6,791 nt of DNA from Bacteroidia bacterium (GTDB lineage Bacteria; Bacteroidota; Bacteroidia; NS11-12g; UBA955), in assembly GCA_020848595.1 (NCBI GenBank), contig JADLHV010000258.1:1-6791 (forward strand), given 5' to 3'. The translations under genes and the position numbers were made by a program. The notes beneath the pieces are model-generated. The model was not told where the DNA came from and did not search any database. It saw only the letters and a list, made by a program, of their open reading frames with translations. Of the stretch, positions 6,183-6,791 are shown in pieces; position 1 is the first letter of the stretch; the number at the start of each line of letters is the position of its first letter.

Positions 6183-6791
6183 TTATTTAAATGGACTATC
6201 TTTCTCAGAAGACACTTTATTATAAACGAGTTTATCTAACCAAGCACTAAAAAATTTATTCAAAATATTAGTCACTTTCCCTTCAAAACTCAAAAAGATA
6301 TAGCGTTTCCTTTTTCGAATAGCAGAAAATACTTTATCGGCAACTTCTTCTGGTTGCATCAATTTCGATTCATCTAAAGGACTTTCTGATTGGCTTTTGC
6401 CTTGATCATTTAAAGCAGTATTTCTAATATTAGAAGCTGTATAACCTGGACAAGCAACTAAAACATGCAAGCCCGTTTTTAGGTTTTCTATTCTCAAAGA
6501 TTCTAAAAATCCATGCATAGCAAATTTAGAAGCAGAGTAACCAGTGCGACCAGGCAAACCTTTAATTCCAGCAATAGAGCTTATTCCAACTATTGAACCT
6601 TTAGTTTTAAGTATAAAAGGCAATGCGAATTTTGTGCAATATACAGTTCCCCAAAAATTCGTATCCATCAGTTGACGTAGCACATCTAAATTACAATTTT
6701 TTAATAGAGCACGCATACTAATACCGGCATTATTAATTAAGACATCGATACGATTAAAATGATTAACAGTTTCAGTTATTAATTTAAGGCA
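6183..6791 (-). CDS. Classical short-chain dehydrogenase/reductase (SDR), C-terminal part (5' end outside window)
   Basis: The minus-strand frame is open from the window edge to the TAA at 6183-6185, giving 202 residues. It enters the window upstream of a methionine at 6716 that is internal and not the start: the preceding residues read RIDVLINNAGIS, the conserved NNAG motif of SDRs. Further on come NFWGT, the catalytic serine region GISSIAG, the catalytic YSASK (Y-x-x-x-K), and ACPGYTASNIRN, the PG motif after the last Rossmann strand. The N-terminal TGxxxGxG cofactor motif is outside the window. Family members are NAD(P)H-dependent cytoplasmic oxidoreductases. The C-terminal half, with an LMQPEEVAD helix, RKRKRYIFLSFEGK and a final DSPFK, resembles DHRS7/DltE-like SDRs of Bacteroidota as I recall them. 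The substrate is unknown. It converges on the secreted-protein gene. Confidence 0.93.
   Translation of the reverse strand, partial: CLKLITETVNHFNRIDVLINNAGISMRALLKNCNLDVLRQLMDTNFWGTVYCTKFALPFILKTKGSIVGISSIAGIKGLPGRTGYSASKFAMHGFLESLRIENLKTGLHVLVACPGYTASNIRNTALNDQGKSQSESPLDESKLMQPEEVADKVFSAIRKRKRYIFLSFEGKVTNILNKFFSAWLDKLVYNKVSSEKDSPFK

Noticed and set aside
6183..6716. Taking the SDR as a complete 177-residue gene starting at the ATG at 6716
   Set aside because: The frame stays open to the window edge, and the residues before that methionine contain the conserved NNAG motif, so the true start is outside the window.

Overview
The window is AT-rich, gene-dense bacterial DNA that most likely comes from a member of the Bacteroidota. 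The main reasons are a secreted protein ending in the gliding-motility-associated (CHU_C, type B) C-terminal domain of the type IX secretion system (T9SS), starts without clear Shine-Dalgarno sequences, and candidate promoters of the Bacteroidota form (TTTG, about 17-20 bp, then TAnnTTTG). I cannot name the genus. No RNA gene, CRISPR array, insertion sequence or phage gene is visible.

Layout. (1) Positions 1-477, minus strand: the first 159 codons of a radical SAM protein whose 3' part lies outside the window. (2) Positions 478-582: a short divergent intergenic region with a candidate promoter on each strand. (3) Positions 583-3552, plus strand: a 989-residue membrane protein made of an N-terminal region resembling a degenerate family-2 glycosyltransferase, a GT-C/GT39-like membrane glycosyltransferase core, and C-terminal TPR repeats. 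(4) Positions 3612-6134, plus strand: an 840-residue secreted protein with signal peptide, a THIVGGE-type N-terminal region, a PKD domain, five Ig-like repeats and a CHU_C sorting domain. (5) Positions 6135-6182: a short convergent gap. (6) Positions 6183-6791, minus strand: the C-terminal 202 residues of a classical short-chain dehydrogenase/reductase whose 5' end lies outside the window.

The two plus-strand genes are 59 bp apart, with no recognisable promoter between them, so they may be co-transcribed. The glycosyltransferase is predicted to place its active site in the periplasm. The secreted protein carries 14 copies of the tripeptide D-(S/T)-(A/I/L/V/M/T), the known Bacteroidota O-glycosylation sequon. 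A link between the two is a testable idea and is not shown by the sequence. The flanking radical SAM and SDR genes are separately transcribed and show no clear link to the central pair. No complete undescribed system is evident; the unusual parts are the glycosyltransferase fusion and its secreted, sequon-rich neighbour.
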